DNA of 36,116 nucleotides from Candidatus Puniceispirillum sp. (lineage in GTDB: Bacteria; Pseudomonadota; Alphaproteobacteria; Puniceispirillales; Puniceispirillaceae): contig JAOEUK010000016.1 of assembly GCA_028382965.1 (NCBI GenBank), forward strand, positions 1 to 36,116, in the 5' to 3' direction. Within the stretch, counting starts at the first letter, position 1; each line of letters begins with the position of its first letter. The notes under the pieces were generated by a model. It searched no databases and was not told the origin of the DNA. It worked only from the letters and a program-made list of their open reading frames with translations. Positions 27,033 to 35,710 of the stretch are shown piece by piece. Made by a program: the position numbers and the translations under genes.

Positions 27033-27719
27033 ATGACTGACTATGTTATTTCTGTTCCAGTTCAGCCAAGCCTCGCTGTATTGGGAACAGATGCAAGGTT
27101 TCCAGTTCGGCGTATCTATTGTATCGGGCGGAACTATGCTGAGCATGCCATAGAAATGGGACATGACCCAGATAAGGAGCCTCCTTTCTTTTTTCAAAAA
27201 AATGGTGACAATATTGATGATAGTGGTGAGTTTCCCTATCCACCGCAAAGCAATAATGTTCATTTTGAAGTTGAAATGATAGTAGCATTGCAAAGTGGCG
27301 GCTCTAACATTTCTAAAAAAGATGCATTGCAGCACGTTTTTGGATATGGCATTGGTTTGGATATGACCAGGCGTGATTTGCAGGGTGAAATGAAAAAAAT
27401 GGGAAGGCCTTGGGAAATTGGAAAAGCTTTTGAGCGATCAGCACCGATGGGTCCATTGTTGCCAGCCGCTCAAATAGGTCATATTGATCAGGGTACTATT
27501 TCTTTAGCTGTAAATGGTCAAATTTGTCAGGAGGGTGATTTAAATCAAATGATTTGGAAGGTGCCCGAACAAATATCATACTTATCAGAATACTATGACA
27601 TTGCAGCTGGTGACCTCATTATGTCGGGAACGCCTGCTGGTGTTGGGCCCATTCAAAAAGCTGATGTAATGACTTGCTGTGTTAAAGGGTTGCCAACTCT
27701 TATTGTAGAGGTTGTTTAA
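27033..27719 (+). CDS. Fumarylacetoacetate hydrolase family, fumarylpyruvate hydrolase-like
   Basis: A 228-residue FAH-fold hydrolase. IYCIGRNYAEHA, PPFFFQKNGDNI, the metal ligands Glu79 and Glu81 in HFEVEM, Asp110 in GLDMTRRDLQ, GRPWEIGKAFERSAP and IMSGTPAGVGP are all present. This arrangement is typical of the short fumarylpyruvate hydrolase/acylpyruvase (FAHD1-like) branch, which cleaves C-C bonds in acylpyruvates or decarboxylates oxaloacetate. The open frame starts at 26991, but AGAGGA seven bases before the ATG at 27033, together with family N-termini, decides for 27033. No gentisate pathway genes are nearby, so an oxaloacetate decarboxylase or general acylpyruvase role is equally possible. 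Confidence 0.85.
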   Translation: MTDYVISVPVQPSLAVLGTDARFPVRRIYCIGRNYAEHAIEMGHDPDKEPPFFFQKNGDNIDDSGEFPYPPQSNNVHFEVEMIVALQSGGSNISKKDALQHVFGYGIGLDMTRRDLQGEMKKMGRPWEIGKAFERSAPMGPLLPAAQIGHIDQGTISLAVNGQICQEGDLNQMIWKVPEQISYLSEYYDIAAGDLIMSGTPAGVGPIQKADVMTCCVKGLPTLIVEVV

Positions 27720-27791
27720 TAAAAATAGTGGGAACAAGAACTTTTTCCAGCACTGGTGATTGGCAAGTCTAATTGATAAAGGAGGCCATAT

Positions 27792-28145
27792 TTGACAGCA
27801 AAGACAAAACAGCCGGGTGTTAGAACGAAACTATTCATTGCAGAAGAAACCATTGGTATTGGCAAAATCAATTTGCTGTCAGTGCTTGGTGAGGTTGGTT
27901 CCATAAGAGGGGCGGCGCGTCAAATGAGTATGAGCTATCGACGTGCATGGTTTCTTCTTGATTCTATGCAAAGCGGTTTTTGTGATCCATTGTTTATAAC
28001 TGAGCGCGGTGGGTTAAGAAAGGGTGGTACAAAATTAACTCCCCTAGGTCATGATTTGATAAAGCGTTACCGAGCGCATGTTGATTGTGTGGACAATCAT
28101 TCTGTTGAAATCGTGGCTTGGCTGAAATCTGTGCAAATAGGGTGA
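27792..28145 (+). CDS. Single-domain ModE-like winged-helix regulator
   Basis: A 117-residue DNA-binding protein of the ModE N-terminal type (LysR-like helix-turn-helix). GKINLLSVLGEVGSIRGAARQMSMSYRRAWFLLDSM and TKLTPLGHDLIKRY carry the family signature (motif parts AARQMSMSYRRAW and LTPLG). The molybdate-binding domains of full ModE are missing. The start is a TTG at 27792, preceded by GGAGG at seven bases. Such short ModE-like proteins often lie beside molybdoenzyme genes, and this one opens the apparent formate dehydrogenase accessory block. It may respond to metal or oxyanion status through a partner or in another way; the effector is unknown. Confidence 0.85.
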   Translation: MTAKTKQPGVRTKLFIAEETIGIGKINLLSVLGEVGSIRGAARQMSMSYRRAWFLLDSMQSGFCDPLFITERGGLRKGGTKLTPLGHDLIKRYRAHVDCVDNHSVEIVAWLKSVQIG

Positions 28146-28268
28146 CAGAAGTTTAGGGTTAAAAAACCAAGATTAGTGCAAAATACAAAACCATTTTGGC
28201 AATTGCTTCATATAGATAATAAAAGCTGTTAGTGTTCATTTTTAGTTCAGTTAACTTTGGGGTTTAGA

Positions 28269-28571
28269 ATGAAATTTCCTCCGTGGCATCAGCGACCTGA
28301 CGATTTTGATCCCAAACAACATCGCGAGGGTGTTTTGGACAGCAAGTCTTTTTTAAGGGTTGCTGACCAATTTATTTCACTGGCTAATCAGCGAAACAAG
28401 AAAATTGAGTCAACAGAATTGCAGATGGTAATGCTGTATGCTGCAGCGCGATATGCCGCGCATGTTGGCAAAAATGTTCTGGATGTTACAGATCACCAAG
28501 AGTTCGTTGAGCATATGGTGGCACAATACACTGATATGCTTAGAGAGCATATGGCAGATCCAACAGTTTAG
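28269..28571 (+). CDS. DUF3144-like protein
   Basis: A 100-residue cytoplasmic protein. From residue about 23 it reads FLRVADQFISLANQ, then MLYAAARYAAHV and near the end YTDMLREHMADP, which match DUF3144 (…AD.FI.LAN…, MYAAARF…, Y..ML.ENL). Function is unknown. I prefer the ATG at 28269 over the TTG at 28257 because a GGGG-containing site lies at a suitable distance. It precedes the cytochrome c gene by nine bases and so is likely co-transcribed. Confidence 0.68.
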   Translation: MKFPPWHQRPDDFDPKQHREGVLDSKSFLRVADQFISLANQRNKKIESTELQMVMLYAAARYAAHVGKNVLDVTDHQEFVEHMVAQYTDMLREHMADPTV

Positions 28572-28580
28572 AAGAAATGG

Positions 28581-28976
28581 TTGGTTGTGTTGAATTTATA
28601 TGTGTTAATTGGATTTAGTTTTAGTTTTTTCGTTGTAATTTTTGCAGCGTCTAACGCTAATGCTGATGCCAGTCTTGAACGGGGGCGAGAGATTGTTCGT
28701 CAACATTGCACACGCTGTCATGTTGTCGCTGAAATGAATCCGTATGGTGGTATTGGGTCTACCCCGTCATTTTCAGGTATGAAGTGGCTCGATGATTGGG
28801 CTACTCGTTTTGAAATATTTTATACTCTACCACCGCATCCATCTTTGGTAAGAATTGAAGGCATTAGCGAAGAACGTATAGCTTCCTTGCCAGCTTTTAG
28901 TAAGGAAATCACTCTTACTCTTGAGGATATTGATGATATCTTAGTATTTGTAAAAACTTTAAAAATGCCTAATTAA
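28581..28976 (+). CDS. Small secreted c-type cytochrome
   Basis: A 131-residue periplasmic monoheme cytochrome. An N-terminal hydrophobic signal segment spans about residues 1-26 with ASNANA-type cleavage. The heme attachment site is Cys43-Thr-Arg-Cys46-His47 (CTRCH). Met51 or Met67 could be the distal ligand. The C-terminal helix LEDIDDILVFVKTLK is the usual cytochrome c terminal helix. The start is a TTG (28581) or GTG (28587); an overlapping ATG at 28577 is out of frame. Its place in a formate dehydrogenase accessory block suggests it receives electrons in a respiratory chain, which is inference. Confidence 0.82.
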   Translation: MVVLNLYVLIGFSFSFFVVIFAASNANADASLERGREIVRQHCTRCHVVAEMNPYGGIGSTPSFSGMKWLDDWATRFEIFYTLPPHPSLVRIEGISEERIASLPAFSKEITLTLEDIDDILVFVKTLKMPN

Positions 28977-29053
28977 GCGTTTTAGCTCAGTCACGCATTA
29001 CCGATGGTGGTCTTAATATGGTCTTTTGCTGAATTTAAACCCAGTTATTTAGA

Positions 29054-29287
29054 ATGGATAAAATGATGGAAACACGTACAGAAATGAATGCTACTGAAAT
29101 GGCAATGCGAAAATTTTTAAAACATCTTGGGGTTACGGCACATCAAGAATTAGCTGATGTGCTTGCCAAAGCAGTGGCTGATGGAAAAATTCTATCAGGT
29201 GCAAGTGTAGCGGTGAACGCCCGTGTGGAAATCGCTGAATTAGATTTTACTCACGATATTACCGCAAACTTGGTAGCTCCAGAGTAA
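29054..29287 (+). CDS. DUF6494 family small protein
   Basis: A small 77-residue acidic protein. AMRKFLKHLGVTAHQELADVL and GKILSGASVAVNARVEI match what I recall of DUF6494, a short protein usually encoded just before the Mrp/ApbC gene. Homologues begin near the Met at residue 11 (29084), so the true protein may be shorter than the frame shown. Its TAA is immediately followed by the ATG of the Mrp-like gene, implying coupled translation. Function is unknown; pairing with Mrp suggests a role in Fe-S or metal-centre assembly. Confidence 0.72.
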   Translation: MDKMMETRTEMNATEMAMRKFLKHLGVTAHQELADVLAKAVADGKILSGASVAVNARVEIAELDFTHDITANLVAPE

Positions 29288-30373
29288 ATGGCTGCATTAA
29301 ATGAAGATATAATCCTTAATGCATTGGCTTCTGTTCAAGATCCGTCACAAGGGAAGAATATCGTAGCGCTTGGGATGGTGACTGGAATAACTATTAAAGA
29401 TAGCAATATCAGCTTTGCGCTAACTGTACCAGCACATCGAGGGCCAGCGATGGAACCTATACGCCGAGCGGCAGAAAAGGCAGCACTTTCGATTTCTGGT
29501 GTGACAAGTGCGACCGTGATGGTTACAGCCCATGAAGTAGATATTGGGGCTGCTGGCAGCTTTTCAGATGATGAAGGGCTAGTGACTGAAAGGGTGCTTG
29601 AAAGTAAAGTGCGCCGCTTTGTCGCTGTGGCTTCAGGCAAGGGAGGTGTTGGCAAATCAACTACTGCGGTTAATTTAGCGATTGCGTTAAGGCTTGCTGG
29701 TTTGCGAGTAGGGTTGCTTGATGCAGATGTCTATGGACCTTCCCAGCCAAGAATGCTTGGTGTCAGCGGCCGACCTGCTGCTGCTGGCGGTGATATGGTT
29801 AAACCGCTTGAAAATTATGGCGTGCATTTAATGTCTATGGGACTGTTAGTCCCAGATGATACAGCAATGATCTGGCGTGGGCCAATGGTTCAATCAGCTC
29901 TAACACAAATGTTGGATTCTGTTGCGTGGGGTGTACTTGATGTAATCATTATTGATTTACCTCCTGGAACCGGTGACATTCAGATATCACTTGCGCAGCA
30001 AGTCAGTCTTGCTGGTGCAGTAATTGTTTCAACACCTCAGGACATTGCACTTCTTGATGTTGTTAAGTGTTTAACGATGTTTGAAAAGGCGCAGGTGCCG
30101 GTTTTGGGCATGGTACAAAATATGTCGCATTGGCAATGCCCTGATTGTGGCCGTAAAGATCATATTTTTGGAGAAGGTGGAGCGGCTCGTGAAGCAGAAA
30201 AGCGAGGCATTGAGCTGCTTGGAGAAATCCCCCTTTCGGTGGCGGTTAGGGCAGGGTCTGATGCTGGCACACCAATTGTTGTTGCAGAACCACAGTCAGA
30301 TCAGGCAAAGACATACAAAGCTATTGCAAAGCGTTTGATGGAGGTTGCTGATCTCCGCAATGAGGAAATATAA
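29288..30373 (+). CDS. mrp: Mrp/ApbC/NBP35-type Fe-S cluster carrier ATPase
   Basis: P-loop ATPase that binds and delivers Fe-S clusters, 361 residues. The N-terminal MIP18/DUF59-like domain covers about residues 5-85. The deviant Walker A GKGGVGKST is at 117-125, followed by LLDADVYGPSQP and the switch DLPPGTGD. The C-terminal pair Cys284 and Cys287 (CPDC) binds the bridging cluster. It is coupled to the preceding DUF6494 gene (stop and start adjacent) and overlaps the next gene by one base (TAATG). In this block it likely serves Fe-S assembly of formate dehydrogenase proteins, while a housekeeping role is also possible. Confidence 0.92.
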   Translation: MAALNEDIILNALASVQDPSQGKNIVALGMVTGITIKDSNISFALTVPAHRGPAMEPIRRAAEKAALSISGVTSATVMVTAHEVDIGAAGSFSDDEGLVTERVLESKVRRFVAVASGKGGVGKSTTAVNLAIALRLAGLRVGLLDADVYGPSQPRMLGVSGRPAAAGGDMVKPLENYGVHLMSMGLLVPDDTAMIWRGPMVQSALTQMLDSVAWGVLDVIIIDLPPGTGDIQISLAQQVSLAGAVIVSTPQDIALLDVVKCLTMFEKAQVPVLGMVQNMSHWQCPDCGRKDHIFGEGGAAREAEKRGIELLGEIPLSVAVRAGSDAGTPIVVAEPQSDQAKTYKAIAKRLMEVADLRNEEI

Positions 30374-31146
30374 TGACTTTATACTACGAAGATGATCCGG
30401 CAGACAATTCTACTCGGCCTCAATTGCCGCCTCTCTTAAGGGCTGTTAGTGTACCGCAAGAGCAGGATTTGCTAGAAAAATCTATTGTAGAAGCTCCAAC
30501 TTGCGAGGTAGGAACGGTATTTTATTCAGAAAATACCGATCAGATGGAAATAGCAGTGCGTTTGGCACCCGAAGTCCCAACTAGACAGGCTGGACAGATG
30601 CTTTTTGCAATGATGATAGGGCTTGGGGACTCAATTGGGGCGCTGGCGCCACCCGAAGTTGCTGTCACTTATCAATTGCCGGGCTATATAATGTTAAACC
30701 GTGGGCGCGCAGGGTTGGTGCGCCTTGTTGTAGATCCTTTGGCAAGAAGCGATGATGTGCCAGAGTGGATGATTGTCAGTGCAATGGTGCGCCTCACAGC
30801 ACGAGAGGAGCAACATAAAGACTGGGCAGAGAGCGCTGGTGCTGAACAAACTACTATGCAAGAAGAAGGTGGTGGGTTTATATCGCGCACAAGGTTTGTT
30901 GAATCAAGCTGTCGGCACTTTCTGGCTTGGGTTAACCGTTGGCAGGATGATGGATTTCATCCACTTTATGAAAGTTGGATGCAACGCCTAGAAGGTTCTG
31001 CACCGATTGATTTTGCTGGTGGAGAGCAAGCAGAATGGGTTGGTCTTGATGAAGACGGTGGTGCCCTGATCAAACTTGATGGTAAGACGACGTCAGTTAT
31101 GCCTCATGAACTTGAGGCAGTGTGTGGTGTGCCGATCTTACCCTAG
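30373..31146 (+). CDS. Biotin/lipoate ligase-like protein with DUF4444 domain
   Basis: A 257-residue protein resembling the BPL_LplA_LipB_2 plus DUF4444 family: PPLLRAVSVPQEQD near the start, a middle region with QLPGYIMLNRGRAGLVRL, and the C-terminal AEWVGLDEDGGALIKLDGKT followed by VMPHELEAV, which is the biotin-ligase-like C-terminal SH3-type end. The canonical BPL lysine/arginine catalytic motif GRGRRGR is not evident, so ligase activity is doubtful. Overlap with mrp (TAATG) implies coupling. Its role alongside Fe-S and formate dehydrogenase accessory genes is unexplained. Confidence 0.72.
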   Translation: MTLYYEDDPADNSTRPQLPPLLRAVSVPQEQDLLEKSIVEAPTCEVGTVFYSENTDQMEIAVRLAPEVPTRQAGQMLFAMMIGLGDSIGALAPPEVAVTYQLPGYIMLNRGRAGLVRLVVDPLARSDDVPEWMIVSAMVRLTAREEQHKDWAESAGAEQTTMQEEGGGFISRTRFVESSCRHFLAWVNRWQDDGFHPLYESWMQRLEGSAPIDFAGGEQAEWVGLDEDGGALIKLDGKTTSVMPHELEAVCGVPILP

Positions 31147-31185
31147 AGTATAGTCAAAAAATTGTTAGAAAAGAGTGAAATATCT

Positions 31186-31701
31186 ATGAAACTAGCGAGG
31201 ACAATTCGTTTTGATCGGTCTGACCTAAACGTGTTTCCGCGTGTGGCTGATGAAGGGGAGTGGGCGCTTGTTGGCACGTTTTGTTTTGCTGGTTTAGATG
31301 AGGAGGCTATTTCGGGTAAAGTAAAACAGGCGTTTAGCAATGGCTTCTTGGGGTTGCAATCATTTGGTTTTTCAACTTTGGTAAGTGTCGTAACATTGAA
31401 ATCTGATGAAATTAATAAGATTAAAATGCAACTTAGTGAGATTTTTATTAGTGAATTTGGAGCCCCTAACAAAACAGACGCAATGACTGCGGCAACCGAA
31501 GAAGTCAACTTTATGGCAGAACTTTGTGCTGGCCATGAAGTGGGAACTTTATTGGCTGTTCAGCGCAGTTGGGGAGAGAAAGGTATCAGTGAGTCTTTTC
31601 GAAGTCTTCCCAAATCTGATTCATGTGCGGAGCAAAAAATTTGGACAGTTGTTGATGAGGATGACACTTCCGCTATTGTCGAGACTAAGGTAGGAAAATA
31701 A
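31186..31701 (+). CDS. DUF6505 family protein
   Basis: A 171-residue protein beginning MKLARTIRFDRSDLNVFPR, then GEWALVGTFCFAG and later EEVNFMAELCAGHEVGTLL. I recall this as DUF6505, found near Mrp and DUF6352 genes. The open frame begins at a TTG at 31162, but the ATG at 31186 with a GAG site upstream and the family-like N-terminus is preferred. It has no signal peptide or membrane segment, and its function is unknown. It lies 39 bases after the DUF4444 gene and 38 bases before the DUF6352 gene. Confidence 0.7.
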   Translation: MKLARTIRFDRSDLNVFPRVADEGEWALVGTFCFAGLDEEAISGKVKQAFSNGFLGLQSFGFSTLVSVVTLKSDEINKIKMQLSEIFISEFGAPNKTDAMTAATEEVNFMAELCAGHEVGTLLAVQRSWGEKGISESFRSLPKSDSCAEQKIWTVVDEDDTSAIVETKVGK

Positions 31702-31739
31702 GCATTAAAAAATGGGCTTGATGGAGTGTGTGTAACGTA

Positions 31740-32729
31740 ATGATTAACGATTTTTGGTTAACATCGGGCTGGCATCTATTGGTTCGCGATGCTCATGGAC
31801 ATATGGTGCCAACTACAGACTTCATGCGAGCATACTTTATGCGAGAGGAGGTGGGTCCCGAAGAGGGATCATGTGCCGCGGAGCTTGCCCTTCATAAACG
31901 TCTTATTGAAGATCCGTTTGCAGCTGTTATGCCAACAGATTTATTTGAAATAGCTGATAAAGATGTTGTTCATAATTATCAGGCTGTTTTGAATTTTCGA
32001 AATTTTCTGGCTGGTCACCCTACCTTGGAATCGGCTTATATGGCGATGGCTCTTGATGCTCCACCTAAAATTCCTCCTTTGTTTTTTGAACAAATAACAC
32101 AAATCATCCTTCGCAACATTCTTGAGGGTGAAACTGATCCAATGCAGGTAAGGGCGGCTGAAATGCTATTTCGTAATCAGGTTGTGACGCTTGATGATGG
32201 CAGGATTATGGTGGCAGATCATGCAACTGTTCAGCTGCAGGTTGGTATAAAAAAAGCTGTCAAAGCGACAAAAGTATTGGGCGAAGTGCAAATTGACGTT
32301 CTAGCCAGTGAAACAGCAGATGAATACTGGTCGCGTTCGGATATGTTCAACACCTCAATTGATATAGCTTATACACAGCCTGCTCTTGACGGCCTTGCTC
32401 GGGTTCTAGAAAAATGGATTGCCCATTTTTTGCCTCTTTCAGTTCGAATCACGCCAATGATTAAGATAGAAGACGAAGCTTGGTCTTGGCATGTTGGTCT
32501 TGATGCTGAGGCGACTACAATTTTAAATGACCTTTATAATGGGAATGATGTGGATGATGATAGCTTGCAGCGTATTTTATGCTTGTTCAAGCTTGAAGTG
32601 GATAACGGGTTTGTTATTGAAATGACTGGTAAACCGGCGTATCTTGGGCTGGCAATGGATGTTGGCGGCGTTATAAAGATGAAACCTCAAAATATATTGG
32701 TAAATCTTCCAGTTATTGAGCCATCATAA
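31740..32729 (+). CDS. DUF6352 family protein
   Basis: A 329-residue soluble protein. The N-terminus INDFWLTSGWHLLVRD, then DFMRAYFMREEVGP and SCAAELALHKRL, match what I recall of DUF6352. The start is chosen at ATG 31740 from the conserved N-terminus; a GTG at 31728 lies too close to the GGAG site. No catalytic motif or Cys cluster is seen. It is the last rightward gene of the unit, ending about 70 bases before the convergent ferredoxin-like gene. Confidence 0.72.
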   Translation: MINDFWLTSGWHLLVRDAHGHMVPTTDFMRAYFMREEVGPEEGSCAAELALHKRLIEDPFAAVMPTDLFEIADKDVVHNYQAVLNFRNFLAGHPTLESAYMAMALDAPPKIPPLFFEQITQIILRNILEGETDPMQVRAAEMLFRNQVVTLDDGRIMVADHATVQLQVGIKKAVKATKVLGEVQIDVLASETADEYWSRSDMFNTSIDIAYTQPALDGLARVLEKWIAHFLPLSVRITPMIKIEDEAWSWHVGLDAEATTILNDLYNGNDVDDDSLQRILCLFKLEVDNGFVIEMTGKPAYLGLAMDVGGVIKMKPQNILVNLPVIEPS

Positions 32730-32754
32730 AGCACCTTGTAGAGATAATTATCGA

Positions 32755-32770
32755 TAAATGTAGGCATTTA
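32755..32770. repeat. Weak hairpin between convergent genes
   Basis: TAAATG, loop TAGG and CATTTA form a six-base-pair AT-rich stem between the convergent DUF6352 and ferredoxin-like genes. It may be a weak bidirectional terminator, but no strong T run follows. Confidence 0.25.
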
Positions 32771-32801
32771 TGTTGGATTACACTTTGTTTTGGATACACG
32801 T

Positions 32802-34832
32802 CTAGTTTAGGTAATCATCAGTTGTGCGTGGCTTAGGACGCTCGCCAATATCCATTGTCTTGTCATTTTGTTCGAACATGGCTTCAACCCTGCAATCCTC
32901 ACACATTTTTAGCATATCGGTTCTTGCACTTTGTTGAAACATGCTATGATCGGCAAGTTTGCTGATAACGCGTTCAATCGATTTCGAACTGCCAAACGGC
33001 TTGCCACATTTGGTGCAGTCGAACGGCGTGTCTTCTACAACTAACTCGGCGGCCATTGCGTTGTCAGCAAGATTCAATTGTGGCACCAGTGTAATGACTT
33101 TCTCAGGGCAGGTGGCAACACAGATACCACATTGCAAACAGGCATCCTCCCGAAATAGTAGTTGCGGTGCGTCAGGGTTGTCCTGCAATGCCCCAGCTGG
33201 ACAAGCGCTTACGCAAGACAGGCAAATAGTGCAGTTATCTGTGTCAATTTTGACGCGGCCATATGGTGAACCAACTGGCAACTCTATAGTCACGCCGGTT
33301 GAGTCATTTGTGTTAGCAAGGCCTCGCATTGCCAATCGGGTCATCGAACGCGGTGATCCCACAGGACTAAATGGTGCGGGCTTTGCTTTGCTTTTGCATG
33401 GGCTGTTATAAAGTATCTGAGCAACAACGTCAGGGTCAGCAGCATCTATCAGGATAATACGGTTTTCAGCGTCTGCTTTCACACCGGAAAGCATTGACCT
33501 GGCTAATGCGGCCTGATCAACAAGTGGATTGTTTTCAAGACTTTTAGACGGGTTTAACAATACAAACACCTGATGATAACCAAGCGCAATCGCAGCAATC
33601 ATTGTATCGTGTCCTGCACGGCCCATAGCATGCATTGAAATGGGCACTAGGCTGGCTGGCAGACCAGGTCCAAACCGGGCAATTGTTTGAATCATTTCGG
33701 TGCCATAGGTGTCATCATGGAGTAATAGGCTTGGCTCTTTACCGCCAGCTTCTTGAAAATAATCGTGGAGGTTTACCATATCTAAAAACAACTGATCGAT
33801 TGGGGGATAAGTTGTTTGTGCTGCGCCGGATGGACAAACAGCCCCACAAAGGCCGCATCCACCACAAATAGCAGGGTCAATATTTACATGGTCCCCAAGA
33901 CTCATAATTGCACCAGCTGGGCAAACGTCAATGCAACGTGAACAGCCTTCAATTTTATTACGCGAATGGGCACATAAATTTTCATCATAATTGACATAGA
34001 TAGGCTTTTCAAATTCACCAATCATCTGAGCGGATTCCCGTTCAATCTCAGCAAGCCTGCTCACATCATCTCCAGCGGCACGAAAATAGCCATCGCGTTT
34101 TTCCCAGCCGCTAAAAAGCGGTGTATCACCTGTTAAATCAATAAGAATGTCACAACTTGTTTCCACGCCGTCGGAACGATCTTCAAATTGGAGCGCATCT
34201 TTGCTTGATGGAAGTGACGCAGCAAATTGGTTGATGACCAAATTAAAGTTAGTAAAATGACCCTTTGCAGTTTTGATCGTGCCTGTTGTTACGATATTGC
34301 AATCGCTAGTAGGTAATAAATTGTCGCTTGGATTAGCCAGCATGACTGTCACCCCAAGGGCGCCGTTTAACTTGGCACCAAGTGTGAGTGCGGCATCACT
34401 ACCACCATTTGAACGACTGGCATCTGCATAAATTAGGCAGCGGCCAGTTGACTTAAGTGCTAGGCTGTGAGCCGGTGTGTGCTTGTTCATTGCTTGTCTA
34501 ATCAATGCTGAGATTTTTGGAGTGCTGCTCTCCGATTCCTTTGACCAACCAGCGCGCTCCCGAATATTTATGGTAGAAGGTGAGGGGCAATCAGCCTCTT
34601 CTGCCATGGCATCAAAAACAGCAGTTTCTTGTGTACACGCAACCAATAAAGTTCTGTTGTTTTCCTTTGCTTGTTTCATAGCAACCGCCAAATCATCTGT
34701 TTGCAATCGACACAAAGATGTTGAAATTTCACAGCCATTTGTTGATCCACAGGCTTTGGCAATCTTGTCACCGTTAAGGGACATTGTGTCACCGCAGTTA
34801 CAAATTAACACTGATGTATCTTGAAGATCCAT
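32802..34832 (-). CDS. Multi-cluster 4Fe-4S protein of formate dehydrogenase locus
   Basis: A 676-residue Fe-S protein. The N-terminal 130 residues contain ICNCGDTM and scattered Cys (11, 13, 28, 34, 41), like a HdrA/CoB-type or DUF-like redox domain. Ferredoxin motifs follow: Cys287/297/300/304 (CSRCIDVCP), Cys323-333 (CGGCGLCGAVCP), a third pair region CTICLSCVSACP, and CLQCGICVATCPEK. A C-terminal Cys-rich tail has CTKCGK and CEDC. I count four [4Fe-4S] sites plus possible zinc-like sites. Such proteins sit beside DUF3305/DUF3306 and formate dehydrogenase genes in alphaproteobacteria and are likely electron carriers or assembly factors. It is divergent from DUF3305. Four GTTTCC-type hexamers lie directly upstream of its start codon. 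Confidence 0.86.
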   Translation of the reverse strand: MDLQDTSVLICNCGDTMSLNGDKIAKACGSTNGCEISTSLCRLQTDDLAVAMKQAKENNRTLLVACTQETAVFDAMAEEADCPSPSTINIRERAGWSKESESSTPKISALIRQAMNKHTPAHSLALKSTGRCLIYADASRSNGGSDAALTLGAKLNGALGVTVMLANPSDNLLPTSDCNIVTTGTIKTAKGHFTNFNLVINQFAASLPSSKDALQFEDRSDGVETSCDILIDLTGDTPLFSGWEKRDGYFRAAGDDVSRLAEIERESAQMIGEFEKPIYVNYDENLCAHSRNKIEGCSRCIDVCPAGAIMSLGDHVNIDPAICGGCGLCGAVCPSGAAQTTYPPIDQLFLDMVNLHDYFQEAGGKEPSLLLHDDTYGTEMIQTIARFGPGLPASLVPISMHAMGRAGHDTMIAAIALGYHQVFVLLNPSKSLENNPLVDQAALARSMLSGVKADAENRIILIDAADPDVVAQILYNSPCKSKAKPAPFSPVGSPRSMTRLAMRGLANTNDSTGVTIELPVGSPYGRVKIDTDNCTICLSCVSACPAGALQDNPDAPQLLFREDACLQCGICVATCPEKVITLVPQLNLADNAMAAELVVEDTPFDCTKCGKPFGSSKSIERVISKLADHSMFQQSARTDMLKMCEDCRVEAMFEQNDKTMDIGERPKPRTTDDYLN

Positions 34833-34856
34833 GTTTCTGTTTCCGTTTCCGTTTCT
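34833..34856. repeat. Hexamer tandem repeat at ribosome-binding site
   Basis: Four six-base units, GTTTCT, GTTTCC, GTTTCC and GTTTCT, lie directly before the start codon of the leftward ferredoxin-like gene. On the coding strand they read AGAAAC/GGAAAC, so the GGA-rich units would be its ribosome site. A change in unit number would alter spacing to the start. Confidence 0.6.
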
Positions 34857-35004
34857 ACATGTTTAAAATAATGCACAAAAAGTCTCTGGATGCCCTTCGT
34901 AAATATGCTTACAAATTGTTTATAGCAAGCCTGCTTTGCTTTAAACCTTGCAAAACAGACATCGTTTGATAGATAGTCAACCTCTATTTTAGGAGTGTAA
35001 TGCG

Positions 35005-35643
35005 TTGATCGAGCCAATATCAGCAGATAGCCGACATGTACTTTATGGAGTACGTTTAATTGTCGAAAGACAGCTTATTGATAACATTTGGCAATCTTAT
35101 CGCTGGATCATCCATGATTTAGTGCCTCTTGATTTAAGCGCTGGGGATGGTCACCCACCGAGCAATGACGTCCACTTTCAGCGTTTAAGGCAATCGGCTA
35201 ATGATGAAAAAGAAAGGTCTCTATTTACTGCGGAAGCCTCACTTGATCTTCACCGCGCTGAGGCTGAGGCTTATGCTGAAAACTTGGCTTCTTCAGAGCC
35301 AGCTATTTACGCAGTTCTTCGAAAAAATGAAGATGAAGATATTAATGCTGATGAAGAGGTAGACATTCATTTGGCGGAGATTAGTTTGTCACCATACAAC
35401 ATTCAAGACTACGAAGATTGTGGGGAAGATCAAATTGAAAAACTGCCTTTGCAGGGCCCTATTGCAAATTTTGTTAAGGAATTTGTTGATAATCATTTTA
35501 AGCCTGAACCGTTTAAAAAGAGAAAACGAGATAAAGCTCGTGTCGATCGTGATCAACTTGGAGGGGCAGATCCTCGTCTTCAGATAAAAGGCAGTGCCTT
35601 TCAAATTCCGTCGACAAAAAAAAACCGTGATGGCTATCATTAG
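35005..35643 (+). CDS. DUF3305 family protein
   Basis: A 212-residue protein. VRLIVERQLIDNIWQSYRW, then LDLHRAEAEAYAENLASSEPAIYAVLRK and a Lys/Arg-rich tail from about residue 170 (KPEPFKKRKRDKARVDRD), match DUF3305. The start is TTG at 35005, with AGGAG about ten bases upstream; the ATG at 35000 only opens a two-codon frame. DUF3305 and DUF3306 genes are companions in formate dehydrogenase loci, and the biochemical role is unknown. The DUF3306 gene follows 67 bases later. Confidence 0.85.
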   Translation: MIEPISADSRHVLYGVRLIVERQLIDNIWQSYRWIIHDLVPLDLSAGDGHPPSNDVHFQRLRQSANDEKERSLFTAEASLDLHRAEAEAYAENLASSEPAIYAVLRKNEDEDINADEEVDIHLAEISLSPYNIQDYEDCGEDQIEKLPLQGPIANFVKEFVDNHFKPEPFKKRKRDKARVDRDQLGGADPRLQIKGSAFQIPSTKKNRDGYH

Positions 35644-35710
35644 GAATTTCAGTTTTTGATAATAGTGCGCAGTGATTTCTTTAAAGATGATCAAAAAACA
35701 AGGATGAATT

